This document shows, in pieces, positions 61,614 through 64,000 of a stretch of 64,000 bases of DNA. The stretch lies in assembly GCA_029204225.1 (NCBI GenBank), contig CM055111.1, positions 46,923,224 through 46,987,223 on the forward strand, written 5' to 3'. Source of the DNA: Diphasiastrum complanatum. Its lineage: Eukaryota > Streptophyta > Lycopodiopsida > Lycopodiales > Lycopodiaceae. Under the pieces are notes generated by a model. It saw nothing but the letters and a program-made list of their open reading frames with translations. It was not told the DNA's origin and made no database searches. The position numbers were made by a program, and so were the translations under genes. Each line of letters opens with the position of its first letter. Position 1 is the first letter of the stretch.

Positions 61614-61790
61614 TCAAGAAAGTATTCCCTTCTTTGATGTGATGCCTTTAGCAATTACTTCATCTATTGATACCCCTTTTTCATCCAAATCAAGCTTTTT
61701 AGTGCCATGAACCCCCATAAACTTCTCTCTTAGAGTAGGATCTTCATTTTCTACCTCTGTATTGGGCTGTAATTGGAAGCTTTCAGTCTC
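61614..61790 (-). pseudogene. Degenerate coding-like segment, copy 2
   Basis: Counterpart of 4637-4813, with the same frame and same preceding TGA; few base changes. Confidence 0.2.
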
Positions 61791-62260
61791 TCAATCATCG
61801 TCTATGGATGCATCAATCTGTCACTCGCCATCTTAGCAAAAAGTAAAGGTCATGCTTTTATGTGCTCGTATACTATCAACGCCTTACGTTAAGAGAAAAA
61901 GCTTTGTGGGTGTGCAGTACATTTTGACAACACGTTGTGTCTACTCTCCTTCAACTATTTGATGAGCTTTCATGAGAATTCCAGTTTTCTAGCCTCTGAT
62001 TAAAGATAGATTTCAGTAACATTAGTAGAAGAATTAGAGGAGGTCAGAGATTTTGAGGTCCCGTGATTCATTATATTAGAATCATTCATTGTCTTCTGAG
62101 TCTACAATGGGCAGTTTCTTTCAATCTGGTAAGCAAATGTACGTTAGGTTCACAGAGAAGTGGCAGGCAAGGTTAAAATAGCCGGAAGCTTAAGACATTC
62201 TGATGCCCATGTGAGCCCCAAGGTTACATAATACCGATACTCAAGTCTTTGGGAGTCAAC

Positions 62261-62656
62261 ATGAGCGTGGCAAGCACTACCAACAGAGCCCATTTCAGGC
62301 TCAGGCCTTTCAAGGCCACCATCTTTCCTGCTTGCAATAATTCTCCGATCCTTCTTGCTTCCTCTACACAAAACGACTACAATGCAAGCTTCTCGGATTC
62401 AAGTGCTGTTGATAAGCAGCTGTACTTGAAGTTGTATGGCAGGCAGCGTTTTATAGTGCGCAGTGGAGGCTGGATGCAAGAGCAGGGAAGCTTCCCCTGG
62501 ATAGCCAGATCAGACAGACAGGACTCCTACGTAGACTTGGGATTGATGGCATTGAGCAGTGTGAGTGGGGACACTGGGGAGTGGGAGTGGTTGAGAATCG
62601 AGTTTATCAGGTTCCGATATCATTCTCTGTGTTCAGATGCAAAACAACTTTTGTGA
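62261..62656 (+). CDS. Hypothetical protein, possible plastid-targeted, copy 2
   Basis: Counterpart of 5284-5679: open over the same 131 codons, with Met-to-Leu (DKQLYLK) and Ser-to-Arg (FIRFRYH) changes. Opposite strand to the ROCO gene and within its intron. Persistence of the frame in both copies is mild support that it is or was coding. Confidence 0.45.
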   Translation: MSVASTTNRAHFRLRPFKATIFPACNNSPILLASSTQNDYNASFSDSSAVDKQLYLKLYGRQRFIVRSGGWMQEQGSFPWIARSDRQDSYVDLGLMALSSVSGDTGEWEWLRIEFIRFRYHSLCSDAKQLL

Positions 62657-63112
62657 AGGCCCCCCTTCATTTGTGATGGCCACCCTTCAACTTGTTTATG
62701 AAGGTTTCTGTTAGCCCATTCTGGCTTATTACTGCTTATTACGAGCCTGTTTTTAACTCATAGACGGCCAGCCCTGCTAATAACGATATATGTCAATAAA
62801 TTCAATCAGCATAAAACCTGTAGTCAATGGATATACACTGTACAAACAACAAGATGGGGTCCAAAAAACCCCGAGTAAAGTACAAGTTGCCATATCATGT
62901 GTATATATGTTAATGCCCCATATACTCAGAAAAAAGGTGAGAGCAAGTCATTGATTCATGCAATTGGATGACATTATTTACATGACTAGTAACTGCCCAA
63001 TATGACTACTAAATGTTTGACATATCAAAATTCCTAGTCCAACAGAATTGGTTGAGTCTCATGCATGCAGTGCACACAAACATTGAACTCAATAAGAGCT
63101 AGTCTATCTTAC

Positions 63113-63727
63113 CTGTAGCTTGGGAAAGAAACCTGGCGTTAGTGTCGTCAGGCGTGGGTCCGCACACTCTAGTCTTTGACCTACATATATCAAGCTTTGA
63201 TCCGGTACCGAGTCCCAGTGCCATTGCAACTTTCGCTCACCCTTCGAAATGCGGCAATCGCCAAAATCCTTCAAGGCTGTCGGGATGAACACTCTTGGAT
63301 TTGATGGCATGCTCTCACTTGGATCTGAAGCTGCATTCGGTTCATCCGCTTCATAGCAAAGGCCTAGTCTTAGCATCAATTGAATGAGATCAGAAGCTTG
63401 CATGTTGAGTGGCTTCAAATAATTGACGCCTTTGCCAAAACAAAAGGTGCTTCTCTGATGCAAGGATCTCTCAAAAAGACCCGCAAGTGCCACCGTGTCA
63501 ACAAAGCCATTGTCGAAGCTTGATGCTTCGAAAAAGTTTCTGAGTTGAAACATTGGACTCATCACCCCTTGAAACAGCCATTGGGGATTCACAATCACAA
63601 AGCTCTCGTTCTCAAAGTAAATAAGTTCACCCGCCTCATGTAAAGACATTGCCACAGCTTTGCGCTTCTTCTCAACAGCCTCTTCTTCGCCACAGTACTC
63701 CAAGCTCGTCACTGAAAAAATGATCAT
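63113..63727 (-). CDS. ROCO protein, COR-domain exon (copy 2)
   Basis: Same as 6136-6750 with one visible substitution (Leu to Phe in LAGLFERSL). Donor CAG|GTAAGA at 63112. Its downstream partner is the exon at 55518-54088. Confidence 0.85.
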
Positions 63728-64000
63728 TGAAACTTTGCTTTGTGATCATGGGCTGATCAGGATGCTTTTTGTTCCATTGTGAAAGTGCATACCGCATGTG
63801 CACACACGCTTCATACACGTGTGGCAGTAATCCAAGGATCTTTATGCATGTACTGCGAACATCCTCAGCTAGTGTTTTGACCTCCCGAGAAGAATGAGCA
63901 TTGACAAAATACGGATTCAAAGACATGTTGAGGTAATTTTGAAAATCATTTTTCAACATCTCGACATGCTTCTTGACCACTTCTTTACCAACAATTGGCT
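63675..64000 (-). CDS. ROCO protein, Roc GTPase exon, partial (copy 2)
   Basis: The C-terminal part of Roc from IVGKEVVKKHVEM to LSQWNKKHPDQP, with the same frame disturbance before COR as in copy 1. The P-loop, G3 and G4 motifs and the LRR exon should follow past the window end, with the start codon expected near 65874. Confidence 0.85.

Larger units (their letters stand above)
55519..63112 (-). other. Large TE-filled ROCO intron (copy 2)
   Basis: A 7.6-kb intron from donor CAG|GTAAGA (63112) to acceptor TGTGCAG| (55519). It holds two copia fragments, the gag-only LTR element, a copia gag fragment, two unrecognised frames and the plus-strand hypothetical gene. In copy 1 the same intron runs from 6135 off the left edge; the exon should lie about 1.46 kb left of base 1. 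Confidence 0.8.
56983..64000. repeat. ~57 kb tandem/segmental duplication, copy 2 start
   Basis: Matches 1-7023 in the same orientation. The repeat may start left of 56983 because copy 1 begins at the window edge. Confidence 0.97.

Overview
This is nuclear DNA of a land plant. The evidence is spliced genes with GT-AG and GC-AG introns, a plant-type LRR-Roc-COR (ROCO) gene, plant Ty1/copia and Ty3/gypsy retrotransposons primed by initiator-Met and Asp tRNA, and very long (CT)n/(AG)n microsatellites. A TE-swollen gene with a multi-kilobase intron suggests a large genome (fern, gymnosperm or similar), but I cannot name the species.

Layout. The window is one complete period of a ~57 kb direct repeat plus the start of the next: bases 1-7023 reappear at 56983-64000, about 1 percent diverged with small indels. 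Each copy carries a minus-strand ROCO gene. Copy 1 shows exon 1 (LRR), exon 2 (Roc GTPase) and exon 3 (COR) at 8897-6136; its last exon should lie left of the window. Copy 2 shows part of the Roc exon, the COR exon, a ~7.6 kb intron (63112-55519) and the last exon (55518-54088). The two partial copies together show the whole gene. The large intron holds a gag-only LTR retrotransposon, copia debris and an intact plus-strand ORF with a plastid-targeting-like N-terminus.

Between the two genes: 8.9-15.6 kb has a hairpin, diverged ~0.55 kb tandem repeats, three long (CT)n tracts, a divergent histone-H3-fold ORF, an array of palindromes and a coiled-coil ORF. 17-25 kb has copia remnants, one with a 168-bp tandem duplication inside its LTR. 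25-36 kb has two gypsy elements in opposite orientation, each with its own short-motif array next to gag. 36-40 kb has stacked gypsy/copia fragments. 40.5-51.6 kb is a clear nest: an old solo LTR split by a copia element (5-bp TSD on both sides), which itself contains a rearranged gypsy element. That gypsy has a gag-RNase H in-frame deletion fusion, two clusters of an EcoRI-like palindromic motif and a 3' coiled-coil ORF with its own TATA box. 51.6-54.1 kb is AT-rich with no recognised gene.

Only the ROCO genes, the intronic plus-strand ORF and perhaps the H3-like ORF are candidates for host function. Almost all other coding sequence is broken retrotransposon. The strongest second-look items are the duplicated ROCO gene with TE-filled intron, the H3-fold ORF, and the recurrent pattern of element-specific motif arrays flanking gypsy gag genes and coiled-coil ORFs.
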